DNA of 64,000 bases from Branchiostoma floridae (lineage: Eukaryota; Chordata; Leptocardii; Amphioxiformes; Branchiostomatidae), in the NCBI RefSeq assembly GCF_000003815.2, contig NC_049981.1:14529559-14593558 (forward strand), given 5' to 3'. The translations under genes and the position numbers were made by a program. How positions within the stretch are numbered: the stretch's first letter is position 1; the number at the start of each line of letters is the position of its first letter. The notes beneath the pieces are model-generated. The model did not search any database. It saw only the letters and a program-made list of their open reading frames with translations, and was not told the origin of the DNA. Of the stretch, positions 20,701 through 29,682 are shown in pieces.

Positions 20701-22855
20701 AGAGCTCTGCCTCTGTCGCTACCACCACGGGGTTGATGATCGAGACAGCGCGGTTCAGAATGCGGAGGGAACGGTTGTTTGCCATCAGTCCCTCAGTCAC
20801 GGAAACCGTTATTTTCTGAACGGCTATCTTGACTCTGGCCTCTGCACCGTAGGATACAACTGAGTCTGCCACAGCCGTGGATCTGACTCTAGCACCTCTC
20901 TTGGTTTGGGCAGGCTCTGTCTCAGGTGTCCCCCCAGAGGACCCAGATGCAGACGCCAGGCCTTCCATGCCCTTAATGAGGCACTCGGAACTTCTTGGTG
21001 CAGGGGGAGGCTCTTCCATCCCTTCCACGCTTTTATCTGGCCGGACTTCGGTCAAAGAGCGCAACATATAAGGGGCATCGACTCTAGGGTCGGTCATGTC
21101 TCGTGGTTTGTCTTGAGTGGTCCACGACTTTTTCTCCTTAGGGGCCTTTGTCCAGATGGGCACGGGCTCATCAACGGTGGACGAGCCGAGAGCGTCTGCG
21201 TCCAGGCTTGAGGACTTCCTGGCTTGTGTACGTGTCTCATTGGTGAGCGCAGGGGACATCTCACTACCCTGGTCCTTCTGGACAGAACTCATTACACCTT
21301 TTTTCTTGTCGTCCTTCACCTTAAGGATTCCGCCTGATTGAGGAGACTTCTTTCCGGAGGGGACATTGTTTGCCGGGAAGAGCCCTGTCATACCAGCTCC
21401 CTTTGCCTCTCGGGTGACGTTAGAGCCGCCAGATTTCCCGCCAAGATAATCTGGCTTGCTCGCGTTCCCTGTTTGCGGGGAGTCCGTCTTTTCCGAGGGC
21501 TTCAGTAGGGGCTTAGGTGTGAGGCTTGCACCAGGTGCCTCTTTCTCAGCTGGTGCCCCTCCAACAGCCATACCAAGCTTATCTTCTTCGTGGACTTGCG
21601 GATCGTCTGAGTCACCAATCTTAGTGATGCCTGCGAAGTAAATGCTTGAATTCTTTCGCCCGCTGAAGGTAGGTTCGTCCTCTTCGGTCTCCGCATGACA
21701 TGCCAACTTGAGGTCAGAGTGTTTGGAGTGCCTTAGGGAGAGGTTGCTGCAGGGCAGGTCCAGGCCGGGTGGGGGCGGGCCTAACTCGTGCTCCTTTTCC
21801 TGCCTTTGGATCTCTCGGACCCAGTATGTCAGCGCCTTGTTGTTCGGGTTGTGGTTCTTATCGAACTTCTTAACCCACGGCCTAGGGTCAGGAAAGTCCT
21901 CCAGCTCGCCAAAGAAGTTTGGGGTGGTTGTGAATTTTCTGCGGTTGGCTCGACGACGCCTTTCTTGTCTTATGGCCTCCTGCCTTTCTTCCAACTCATA
22001 CTTCTTGACTGCGCCTTTGATGACGTTTGTGGTGAATATCTTTGCCAGCTTCTGTATCTTCTCCTCGTCCTCCTGTTCCTTGGTTTTGGGGGCATCGCCC
22101 TTCATGAACGCCAATCTGTTTCTCACGGTCCAGGCGACCGCCTTAGCGATCGTTTTGAACTTCTTCTTTTTCGGAGGGGCCAACTCCTGTCTGGCGTTAT
22201 AAATCATCTTCTGGCGGAGGATTTCGTTCGTCTTGGAGCATCTGATCCGAAGCGTCTTCCCAGACGCTGTTCGGATCTTCCCCTGTCTCACATCGGCCAT
22301 CGTAGTTATCGACTGGCTTTTGTGGAGATGCTCTGTTGCTGCACCCTTGGAGTCGCGCCTGTGCACGAGCTCGTGTGTGCTCCCCCTCTGGTGGGTCTCG
22401 GTCGTTTCGCGAGAGATCGGCTTAAACTTCGTGATCTGCGAGAGGAGACCGAGGTCTTCCCTTGAGCACTCGCCCTTGATTCGGGTCTTCTCGGCTTGGA
22501 TGAGTCCGGTTATATTAAGAACAGAGTCCATCATGTCCACACCTGACTCACAGCTGCCGCTCGACATAGACGAGCAAGATTCGATTTCAATCTGCAGGTC
22601 TGAAGTGGCGGATTCGATTAGGTTTTTCGCAAAAATGGTGGTGACGTTGTTTTTGGAGCCACCTTTGAACATCTTGCTGATGCTAGTCGCACTGCGGAGG
22701 ACTGTTGGGTCTTTGATCAGTTCCTCTGCATATTTTGATACATCGGTGTTCGACTGCGCAGGGGAGGGACGCGCAACGCTAAGTGTGGGACCTATCCCAG
22801 CACTACTGCTAGAACTACTAGCACTAACATCTAACTTATCTTCTACAGTATACAT
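11777..22855 (-). CDS. Giant uninterrupted ORF: 3692-residue modular repeat protein, unrecognised
   Basis: One open frame of 11,079 bp with no stop, read from an ATG at 22855 to TAA at 11777-11779. I do not recognise the family. Visible parts: a Ser-rich N-terminus; a basic conserved-looking block at about 225-345 (KKKKFKTIAKAVAWTVRNRL; FFGELEDFPDPRPWVKKFDKN); a hydrophobic helical segment at about 670-765; a proline run at about 995; from about 1000 to 2200 a repeated module with consensus 'K.T.KT.V.KG.E ... AEAS ... IP.PPPLP'; nine 23-residue repeats (FGRVPSPPALPPM, then LLMAGISG); three Cys/His units at about 2332-2440 (C-x2-C with upstream H-x-H and WTY); a Lys/Ser/Pro region; four 45-residue repeats; and two 350-residue tandem copies at about 2945-3645. 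Most of it is predicted to be disordered and charged, which suggests a cytoplasmic or nuclear scaffold; this is inference. Upstream exons cannot be excluded. Confidence 0.8.
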   Translation of the reverse strand: MYTVEDKLDVSASSSSSSAGIGPTLSVARPSPAQSNTDVSKYAEELIKDPTVLRSATSISKMFKGGSKNNVTTIFAKNLIESATSDLQIEIESCSSMSSGSCESGVDMMDSVLNITGLIQAEKTRIKGECSREDLGLLSQITKFKPISRETTETHQRGSTHELVHRRDSKGAATEHLHKSQSITTMADVRQGKIRTASGKTLRIRCSKTNEILRQKMIYNARQELAPPKKKKFKTIAKAVAWTVRNRLAFMKGDAPKTKEQEDEEKIQKLAKIFTTNVIKGAVKKYELEERQEAIRQERRRRANRRKFTTTPNFFGELEDFPDPRPWVKKFDKNHNPNNKALTYWVREIQRQEKEHELGPPPPGLDLPCSNLSLRHSKHSDLKLACHAETEEDEPTFSGRKNSSIYFAGITKIGDSDDPQVHEEDKLGMAVGGAPAEKEAPGASLTPKPLLKPSEKTDSPQTGNASKPDYLGGKSGGSNVTREAKGAGMTGLFPANNVPSGKKSPQSGGILKVKDDKKKGVMSSVQKDQGSEMSPALTNETRTQARKSSSLDADALGSSTVDEPVPIWTKAPKEKKSWTTQDKPRDMTDPRVDAPYMLRSLTEVRPDKSVEGMEEPPPAPRSSECLIKGMEGLASASGSSGGTPETEPAQTKRGARVRSTAVADSVVSYGAEARVKIAVQKITVSVTEGLMANNRSLRILNRAVSIINPVVVATEAELFNPTLLGELVHQVNQTYSTMEAATLGLTMFFVEILSGVLARAANLMPLIGATEEGGLPVLPSNAPVDRTDTAASTGNRLLAIRVSPPPSVSGMDDQNATDAQPRSERQTTKLSKGRYPVREQSPGIKNMMPTASMPRKASIPCMKRDPLRPHTAAESGKSEKPGSKQGAKVESDKKRSPPKSQKSDGHEEPEGTIWKVPDRRRRSSLHPEVVEDLKNTLQHRGEDRQEKKQTLHFNSQSSAMSQKSTVTKYGKGKKKDTTSLESSQAVRKTALAFTPPPPPPPLPGCLPGGSAPAQATPVVYTTQTAEVGQRATVSSREQDGTEISTETATMATMVEAQFAAPPAAPPLPPPDYYLSGGDKSDDKTPKAQALLQEAAMVYVPPQFLARFQSKEFRHVEFHPSPRSSVTSSVAGSDVGSVRSSRATSPTGTPRSSSPVGRDHTSQGVQSTALASALRDVAESRDTAHGMMQTQRDSLAFRLQSQATQLKHSTTVRRKTSTGETEDTAEASYMVATVQTNRIPSPPPLPSFGLGLLSAHPVSAMPPLSPVTLGQVLHNAIGRRDHAVPGHMQSGSPGNDSLSFRLQSQATKLKHSTTVRRKTSTGETEDTAEASQVVAAVQAEHIPTPSLPAFGLGAHAQITPPAELAIPGSVPTMGLLSHRPTAPGLPMPQLGGLTGPSLSGGTAMHHTSTSAKVTQKTSVKKGDETVENVAEASQAMATTEVAQIPPPPPLPTPEQLRRPSLPRATPHLMVHGAGFGRVPSPPTLPPMDLLMAGISGGFGRVPSPPALPPMDLLMAGISGGFGRVPSPPALPPMELLMAGISGGFGRPQPNMALQLAGPSVLTVPHPSLLSHGHGQGGGTFMRSTTASNKMTHKTKVTKGDETVENVAEASNTVGTMEVGHIPEPPPLPTPEQLRRPSLPPAAPQLNMPLQMAGPSALATPKYPPSLMSPGQGHGGGTFMRSTTASNKMTHKTKVTKGDEMVENVAEASETVGTKEFGHIPEPPPLPTPEQLRRPSLPQATPNLMMNGAGFGRVPSPPALPPMDLLMAGISGGFGRVPSPPALPPMELLMAGISGGFGRVPSPPALPPMELLMAGISGGFGRPQPNMALQLAGPSALSVPQPSLLSHGHGQGGGTFMRSTTASNKMTHKTKVTKGNETVENVAEASNTVGTMEVGHIPEPPPLPTPEQLRRPSLPPAAPQLNMALQMAGPSALATPQYPPSLMCPGQGQGGGAFMRSTTASNKMTHKTKVTKGDESVEDVAEASETVGTMEFGHIPEPPPLPTPEQLRRPSLSRATPHLMMHGAGFELVPSPPALPPMELLMAGITDISGRVPSPPALPTMEFLMSEIRYTSRQVPNPPALPTMEFLMSGISGFPERDASQASPRPLLDLVGSGAMQPVPDPNRQYTVMSMYAAQESTLSQKRTVTHRDEGTEHSTAEEFSIGTKAAVLHTNIPEPPLLPRLTEYFVQKPYDHPQDTFKHQITQTVDRFFRRRELSIKLHQDKEDVTDFLLGLEEDKSQISPEKLEEVRAEANEELAIINTSISELLMTTSLMNVVEDSGSQCSEESLEPGVVVSADDYQTATEWIKSDSKLTINLERPFLHELQGAEQHQLSLCNHTDHGESAWYQCDNNYQVVHGEDTPCCMIDHAHHWTYEPTRFKCGSCNEPLLIKYHIETDSEDDDEKDEGHKKVPVPICNTKKHGHEHTWTYRAIRMTCKQCHVTMVMKMHLESDDEDKVPVQRSVPIHHRAPRKNPRTHTCRIQSRSEDSASQIPLVRKPSQTSERKYPYRQPGEKAYSSGKERPSRSLPKPKVVVTPEMRPQPASGTELASGMAKDQSSAAQGRTSLKNVYIQTAGGSTSPPGSAAGKTGKQSAKGSAEPAAKTQKDTVKGGKAGMMRKEYSKKVWDALVGDVNESRSSKAQATPSKYAKKPDSASKDAATKRSGPKAFTKKDMSSKLKGSQEAGASGTPKKVVVTSKDLPSKPTASTKVASTSSTAKSSPPSKEANPPVTGPDRSGQTKESTQDKKEKPSLEASQKGAIVPKAGPSGDQTAKSAPTKISQATKGVDVKGETPIMRTTALSPRRADMQSTEKNSLKETAPLLSKIPRPVQDTTVKRKDPTMRTTALSPRRTGIRATDKPVKQTSLLPTKIPQPTQGNAVRRKVPTMGTEALSPRCTDIQATDKSVKQTSLSPMKIQQPSKDTAVKRNTPVMDRTPVSQWHTGASQGVPPKSEPMKTIQSAKDSADRPRTPRMESTAQTAGPPIVQTGPTAEPPNAEQSSEPDTSEHQRPYGWVSSGIKKYNDDERARLDAEVNHYWGSKFSRDREKPWWNIEDPEERERARLRQDRSHTNIRRAESSGREPGATSASYKPPDIEKQVKYDVDRSPVMLPGHFGASTGSQSRPSMPGTGLVPKKLDIEVFDSSVDSEDEIDLDKPVSVEDLKDDKYWKALEKKAYTVVKKSMEQLETVEECSAKDETPVQEASSTLKKPSKFSQMFQSRKEKERKREREARERAMEEAGKGEETFPHKSDPPTAKPFYGPPLPPEMQKNTPEKKKKDLTKNGHQGKPTLAASKEKEEKPTKSEPMKTVQSAKDADDRPRTPRMESTAQTAGPPIVQTGLTAEPPNAEQSSEPDTSEHQRPYSWVSSGIKKYNDDERARLDAEVNYYWGSKFSRDREKPWWNIEDPEERERARLRQDRSHTNIRRAESSGRELGATSASYKPPGIEKQVKYDVDRSPVMLPGHFGASTGVRSRPSMPGTGLVPKKLDMEVFDSSEDSEDEIDLDKPVSAEDLKDDEYWKALEKKAYTMVKKSMEQLETVEECSAKDETPVQEASSTVKKPFKFSQMFQSRKEKERKREREARERAMEEAGKGEETFPHKSDPPTEKTFYGPPLPPEMQKNTSEKKKKDLSSRGHQGKPTLAASKAKEEEPSTSKKSGGTLTPTKLVRKMKVGVNKVKNSIESKLSGEESDSMSNDLST
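11921..14020 (-). repeat. 1050-bp (350-residue) in-frame tandem duplication in the giant ORF
   Basis: Copy 1 (protein order) is about 12971-14020 and copy 2 about 11921-12970. All landmarks are offset by exactly 1050 bp (for example 14011 and 12961). The copies differ at scattered positions only, so the duplication is recent or is homogenised by gene conversion. Each unit encodes a KSEPMK start, a WVSSGIKKYNDDERARLDAEV helix, a KPWWNIEDPEERERARLRQD block, an acidic DSEDEIDLDKP patch and a Lys/Glu-rich helix. The unit length keeps the frame. Confidence 0.95.
14030..14500 (-). repeat. Four degenerate 45-46-residue repeats in the giant ORF
   Basis: Units carry TALSPRR, TDKPVKQTSL, P.KIPQP and VKRK..P.M. 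Successive CCTTGG landmarks on the + strand (14186, 14321, 14459) are 135 and 138 bp apart, so the frame is kept. The SPRR and TSL.P positions resemble proline-directed phosphorylation sites, which is inference. Confidence 0.8.
16560..18460 (-). repeat. Higher-order 825-bp repeat built from 69-bp (23-residue) and AEAS modules
   Basis: The TTGGGCGCCT landmark occurs at 16831, 17125, 17656 and 17950, with a diverged form at 18481. The first and third, second and fourth, and third and fifth are each 825 bp apart, so the unit is 275 residues. Each unit has a block of three 23-residue repeats (69 bp; FGRVPSPPALPPM) and two AEAS / IPEPPPLPTPEQLRRPSL modules. The block nearest the C-terminus (16560-16790) is the most diverged. 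Confidence 0.93.
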
Positions 22856-25800
22856 TTTTTCTTGTGATTTTTGTAACTTTTTTCAACAACTTATACATAA
22901 ACTATATACGTTAAACAGTCTTTGCTTGCTTCGGAGGAAGGAACTTGGCTCTCGTCGGTGATGGTGGTTGGCGGGGATTGACGAGGATGGCCGAAGTCTG
23001 CCGAAGTCTACCAAATTGCAAAGCTGCCTGTAACGAGGCGACGTCGTCCTTCGGAGAGGGAGGGAAAATAATTACTTCTTTCTCGGCAGTAAGATGCATA
23101 TGATTTGTAGGAAAGGATTTTCTATTTCCACCAAGCGCCTTCTATCACGCATTCAAATGCAAATTTGAATTACCATTTTTACTTGACAAAAAGAGAAAGT
23201 TCTAGACAGACCTAATCTACAGCTAGGGTGGATCAGTGTCACGGTTGGTGTAGGAAGACATGCTGATGTTGATCTTGATCCTGATGTTGATAGATAACGC
23301 TTCCTGGCGGTTGTCTCTGGTACAACACCAACGTCACAACCCAGTGGCTTTGCTTCTGCAGGTGCACATGAGTCTCTAGTGAGGTGAGTGGCACTAAGTT
23401 GAAAAGAGGTGATGGAATTGGAGAGATTTCCCTTCTGTACGACTGTTTCTATATCTTTCCGTTTTCGCCAAAGCGTACATGTTATGTCTGTAATGGGCAG
23501 TATACGGAATAAACTGATCCATATTTGTTGCAGGGGAAGGGGACTGACCATGCCCCTCATAGTCAACCAAATGTTGTGGTTATGTGACATGACACCGACG
23601 ACAATTGCCTTTTCATAAGAAATATTTCAAATACCAACACAAACATTTGCACACGTGCTGAGAAAAATGAGAGGGTGTGTGTGGATGGGAAGACAAGCAA
23701 AAGACTTCTAATCACAAAGATTAACACCTTCGCAAAATAACGATTTGTTTTCACTAGAGATGGTTTGTTGATTGCATTTCTAAAGGGGTTTTAAGATTTC
23801 CAGGTGTGTGTAAAGAAATGTATCCCCTGGAAATTTCGGCTTTTCGTGCAGTGTTGGTACGTTTGTTTGCATACAGGGCCTGAAAACGTTGTCTTGCGGT
23901 TGTTTTGTGTATGGCTATTGTATTTTGGGAAAGATCACCAGTTATAATGATTAAATGGAGAATACCAATCTTATAGTGGAAATTTTGCTAGATCGTTTGC
24001 GCACACAAACTTCTCCCAGAGTGGCCTCAAATACGCAGAATGTTATTATTATTATTTAATAAATAAGACATTAAAGACATTTTTGTTATATATGTTAAAT
24101 GGAAACATAGGTTTCATCTATCGCTCCTGTTATCCAGGAAAGTCCGGAAAGGAATTGTCATACACGTGCTGTGGAGATTATTATTGTCCAAAATATGATG
24201 TTAAACGTTTAACTCCATTTACCTTGCCCCTTTACTTGATCAAGAGAATTTATGTCACCGATCCCATAGATAGTTTCAGGAGGAGAGCATGTTTAGCAAA
24301 TGAGTAAATACATTAGATAAGGTTTAAATGTAACATAACCAGTAGTTTTATATCATATCCTGGGAACGTGCTAGGCTGAATGTATTTGTCTTTGTTTCTT
24401 TGTGTCTTTTGATACAATGATTAAAAGAAAACTCCGAGAAAAACCCAGTACTTGATTACTAGCTATAGTATATGGCGACGCACGGAATAATTCTCTTGCC
24501 AGTGGCTTATATTTACTGAAGGTCAGAGATGTACTTCTCCAGCAAAATACGACGTGTCCTTAGGTCTTATATCTTATGACATCTTCAAAACACTGTGTGT
24601 GAATTCCTTTACATACGTTTAAAGAAAAGAAGTAGTGTGTACACCTTTTGCTTTTTAGTTATTCAACGTACTGCATTTAGCCCTATTTCCTTTTTGGGGA
24701 TGGACGTAAATCATTTTTGTTACAAATAAGATTAATTCCTAGTTGTTTGTCGAAAACTGGTGGTTCAAATTACAACGTAAGCACCAAATGAATATCATTT
24801 TCGTGGTCTTATATATTTGAAAACATTAGTACTAATCGTGCCGGTGGTTTAGATGGGAATGATTGAACACGAACTGTTGTATCGACTAACTTTCATGGCG
24901 GGAAACGTCCGTACCTTTTTTGTAAGTACTTGAAAAAAAATCTTCCTGGTCTTTCATATGAGTAAACATTGGTACTATTTACTGGAAATAAGATTAGAAA
25001 CAGAAACTTCACACTAACGTTAACTATTTGCTAGTTATCGACATCATTAAGCATATAAACTCCATATTTTAGAGATATGGACTTTGTACGTCGGATGGAA
25101 ATTGCCTCATAGAATGTACATGTATATCTAATATGATAACTAAACCCGAGCACTGATTTGCTGGAAATTGTCCCTAGCTATCATTAAGTTGGTAAAAACA
25201 GCTGGGTCTTAAGGGTAAGAAATGTGCACCCTATGATTTGTTTAAGACTGTGCTGGCCTTTCTGATAAGACAACTCATTCTTAATTCAATACTAGTTTGG
25301 TGTAGAATAAAAATTAAGACTTTAATCTTTCCCAAACACACACCCTCTCTCTCTGCTGTCTGTAGGTGGGTGGAACTTAGGTCAAAAACGCTCTTCAACA
25401 AAATGTTTACAACAAACGATAGTTAAAATCTATACCCCAATATAAAGGTTGACCTTTCTGAGGTCAGGTTTTGGGGTACAGATATAGAAAAAAAGAAATT
25501 AATCGTTTTTAGTGTTTTATCATACATGGGGTCTAGATTGATTCGAATCTACTACAAGTTCCGTCTGGACAAGGCAAAGAAGATTAAGAGAGAAGAAAAC
25601 ATAGTACTTCTTGCGCATTCTCTAAAATATCTACGGACACTCAGATACACAATGGATGTACATGTGTACAGTGTAGCCATGAGCAGTATTGTAGTCCTTC
25701 AACACATGGTGTAAAAAGCATAAATGGAAGTGTACATAAAAACTGTTACATGATTCAAGTGTGTGTACATCAAAATATCTAAACAAGAGTAAAACGTAAG

Positions 25801-27220
25801 GCTTTTTTAGACTTCCAGGTTTACATTTGTACAATATCACAAAATACGTTCTCTTTTGATTGAATAAAAGAAAAACTATAAGGCCACAGCAAGTAAATTT
25901 TATGGATGATGCTTTCAGCAAGCTCCAAATTTAATGCGTGCGGTCAAAAAAAAAGTGGGCAAAAAGCAAGATGCCCATACTTTCAAGTTTGGAGACAATA
26001 TATATACTTGACTTGAAACAAAATTGTATAACAATTAACAAGGCTTTTATTTCTGTATGCAATAACACAGCGACACTTTCTATGGCAATGAAAACAAACA
26101 ACAACAACACCGGGGCTCATCCGTCTGTGTCTGCGAACCGATAGCTTTATTATACTTTCACGGAAAAAATGGGCTTAAAAATCCTTTGAGACGTGTATAT
26201 GTAAAAGAAATGACATACAGAGGTTCACTGTATAAAAAAAAATCATTGATTGGTTAACAAGGGCGTTGAAGAGGTTCATCAGTCACGTATGAATACAGTT
26301 AATCCAAATTTTCTTTGAGCAATGACTGTTTTTAAAGGTAAAGTACATACCTCCAGATTTTCGACAATGGCGGTTCTTGATGCATCGATAACACTTTCAG
26401 GCTGAATGTTTTGTGACCTAAGCACTCAATCGCAATGACTCAAATAGCTGAACAAAGTCAGTTGCTTTGCTTAACGTCGAACACATACCAGTCGGCAATG
26501 ACTTTGCGATTGCGTTTCTAAATACTTTTTAAACATTAAACGTACATAGAAAAGTTGATTGGCGTAACACAATCAACAGATATACCACCAGGAAACCAAA
26601 GACAACAGCAGTGTGACTCATTACAGTACATATGACGTTTTACGATAGGACTGATGGACGTTTACGACATATTTTTAAATGTCTTTATCATATGTTAACC
26701 ATCGCTAAAGGGTAACAAATTTTTTTTGCGTGTCCCGAAATCATCCAAAATCCATAAAATTTACTTGCTTTTGCCTAGTACTTTTTTTTACAATCTATTA
26801 CTGCAATTTAAGGTGATAAAATTCACATACATCTGTTTCAATGTGTACACAGGAAAGTAGAATACCCACTAGTAATATGATCATAATGATATGGATGTTT
26901 CATATTTTATAATACGCATACTAGTATCCTACTGCCTGTGTACGTATCTGAAACTAGATTCCTCTCTCATTCTTTTGCTTCAACATGATAAAAAACATAA
27001 CTAAACCTGTGAAAACAATTAGTACTAACGGAGACGCAATCTATCGCGTGTGTCAATCAATTCAATCTTGAAGTGAATTAATGAGATAGCGTACTTCTAT
27101 TTCATTATTCACTAGAAGATGAGATAGTACCCTTCATGGAGGTTATATGAAATATTCTCCTCGTACCTTCTATCTTATCATTTCACTAGAAGAACTAAAT
27201 CTTCTTTTGCTAGTGAATTG
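22856..27220. other. Long stretch without a recognised gene
   Basis: The first 250 bp should hold the 5' UTR and promoter of the giant minus-strand gene; a TATATA-type motif lies near 22900-22910. Beyond that I see only AT-rich DNA, a small dyad at about 25429-25484 (TATACCCCAA with TTGGGGTA) and weak open frames. One frame near 24083-24307 has a Cys/Tyr-rich patch (CYPGKSGKELSYTCCGDYYC) but no supporting context. Confidence 0.4.
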
Positions 27221-28080
27221 ATTAGATAGTGCCCCTCTAGTAAACCACGCGGAATTCAGACGGAGCCACGGAAGAATCGATGATTTTATTTTGTTCGTCC
27301 GCTTACGGTATTTTTCTCTGGAACGCCAAACATTACTCAAGAGCAACGGCTCTCAGTGCAAAGTGTCGCCATGTGGCGCCACCTGCCGTAACAAGGCGGC
27401 ACTGCAGCTGACGTCGTCAACCTGAAACGTTAAACTTAACCTAGTGATTCAATCTCTGATATCCTATATAATGAATATTTATTACTTACATATGACTTCA
27501 CAACCCTCACAAGTTGTACCTACCTTGAGTTGGTTGATCTTCGCTGATGTTTTCTACACTTGCTAATGTATAACGTCCATCGCGCTCGCAATGATGAACA
27601 TCACATTTAGATGGATCGCTCTTTGCACTGCTTACTTCTTTTAAGGTGTTCACGACTCGATTTGTTTAACGAGCCACAAATGTAAACTTTCGTGGTTACG
27701 TGTGGAAAATATGACACAGTTGTACGTCCCGACAGCGGGTCGCAGCAACATGCTTATAGCGGGCCTGCTCGCAGTGCCTATATCTATATCTCCTATATCT
27801 ATATTTTCCATAGACAACAGCGAGACAACAAGAAATGAGTGTCTCACCTGACGCCCTGAGGTCTCGAACACTGCGCTGTAAAAAGAACGGTTAGAAAAGT
27901 TCAAATCTTTATTGAGGTTTCTCTAAAAATCGCGGTGATGCTTGAGAGTTGCGACGAATACGTCCTCTCTTCAAGGTCACTTGCAACGATCTGTTTACAA
28001 CTCTTGTTGTGCTACCACAGTGACGTGAGGTGACGTCACTGACGTTAAGTAGTGATGATGGAGTTTAGGTTCTAGAACAG
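27221..28080. repeat. Segmental direct duplication, copy A (about 0.86 kb)
   Basis: Copy A matches 28214-29075 at an offset of 992-993 bp over most of its length, with scattered substitutions and small indels. Shared marks are GTCGCCATGTGGCGCCACC, GAACGGTTAGAAAAGTTC, a minus-strand TTTTTACAG/CGCAG ... TCAG/GTGAGA (an exon-like 28-nt block with AG and GT borders) and a TGACGTCA palindrome at 28031-28038. Its nature is unknown: it could be a duplicated promoter/first exon or an unclassified mobile element. Confidence 0.85.
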
Positions 28081-28213
28081 CTTTAGGCGGCGGGGAGGGG
28101 GGCGTTCCGATTTGAATGTTTTTTGATGGCTGAACTAAACGTGGATTTTTCGTTTCATATAAATTGAGTAAATCTAGTATAGGTAGATTGAAAAAAGAAG
28201 GATTTGGTAATTA

Positions 28214-29075
28214 ATTAGATAGCGCCCCTATAGTAAACCACGCGGTATTCAAACGGAGACACTGAAGAATCGTTGATTTTATTTTGTTCGTCCGCTTACG
28301 GCATTTTTCTCTGGAACGCCAAACATTGCTCTAGAGCAACGGCTCTCAGTGCAAAGTGTCGCCATGTGGCGCCACCTGCCGTAACAAGGCGGCTCTGCAG
28401 CTGACGTCGTCAACCTGAAACGCAAAACTTAACCTAGTGATTCAATCTCTGATATCCTATATAATGAATATTTATTACTTACATATGACTTCACAACCCT
28501 CGCGAGTTGTACCTACCTTGAGTTGGTTGATCTTGATGTTTTCTACGCTTGCTAAGAGATTTAACGTTAATCGCGCTCGCAATTATGAACATCACATTTA
28601 GATGGATCGCTCTTTGCACTGTATACTTCTTTTATGGTGTTCACGACTCTGATTTGTTAAACGAGCCACAAATGTCCACGGACTTACCTACAACTTTCGT
28701 GGTTACGTGCAGAAAATATGACGTGCGCTAACACAGTTGTACGTCCCGACAGCGCGTCGCAGCAACATGGTTATAGCGGGCCTGCTCACAGTGCCTATAT
28801 CTAACGTTATATGTCCTATATGTACATTTTCCATAGACAACAGCAAGACAACAAGAAATGAGGGTCTCACCTGAAGTCCTGTGGTCTCGAACACTGCGCT
28901 GTAAAAAGAACGGTTAGAAAAGTTCAAATCTTTATTGAGGTTCTCTGAAAATCGCGGTGAAGCTTGACAGATGCGACGAAGACGTCTTCTCTTCAAGGTG
29001 ACGATGGCTGCGATGTGTTGCGCCGTGACGTAACGTGACGTCACTGACGGCGTACTGTTTGGGGGTTCTAGAACG
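28214..29075. repeat. Segmental direct duplication, copy B
   Basis: Second copy of the 27221-28080 unit. The TGACGTCA palindrome is kept at 29036-29043, and the minus-strand acceptor and donor around the 28-nt block are both kept despite other substitutions. The spacer between the copies is about 130 bp. Confidence 0.85.
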
Positions 29076-29374
29076 ATTGTTACGTGAAGGAGAGGACATG
29101 CGTCCAAGCAGACGGAGAGCACGTGATCAGCAATTAACACAAAAACACGTGACCAGGCAAGTTTCATTGGTCACTAGGTTCCTCTTGGTAAAGCCATTCA
29201 TCAAAGTTTACATCTTTTTATCAGAAATCAAATCGACGTGATATAAATGGATATAACCAAAATATGTAAATGTTAAGACAAGATATCTTGCATCCTGTTC
29301 TGTTTGTGTGAGCCATTTCAATATTCATACAAAAAATGCATTCACAAACTTTTCAAAGTTGACTTTCTTATCAA

Positions 29375-29510
29375 ACTATCCTGAGGCCTGTGGGTATGGT
29401 CGTTTGGACTCTAAAGGTTCTTGGTTCCAATCCCTACCAGACCCCAATGTTGTGCCTTTGAAAGGGCATTTCATACCTCATTCCACTCATGTGAAAATGC
29501 GTACGTCTGC
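29375..29510 (+). mobile_element. tRNA-derived SINE-like fragment
   Basis: A polymerase III B-box-like GGTTCCAATCC at 29423-29433 is followed by TGCCTTTGAAAGGGCATTTCA and a 'cctca.tccactc' block. This order resembles the tRNA head and central domain of SINEs common in deuterostomes. No poly(A) tail or target-site duplication was identified. Confidence 0.45.
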
Positions 29511-29682
29511 TTAGCTTTCGCTCGAGTTTGAGGAGAGCAGCACATCGAGAACCCATCATCACTTTTTAAAAAGAGTAAAGGTGGTATCTCAATGCACCGG
29601 TGCAGCACTGCAGGGTTCGTTCACTGCAGCATCGATTCATAGATATTTGTATTGATTCTTGAAATTGTGTTCCTAGTCGTAC

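Noticed and set aside
12229-22961. Many + strand open frames of 60-260 residues opposite the giant gene (for example 13033-13773, 14421-15200, 16449-17054)
   Set aside because: They lie antisense to the 3692-residue frame, repeat with its repeat units, and have no start context or composition of their own; they are shadows of a GC-rich repetitive coding strand.
29423-29433. A tRNA gene suggested by the B-box-like sequence
   Set aside because: No cloverleaf, anticodon stem or A-box of proper spacing could be drawn; it fits a SINE fragment better.
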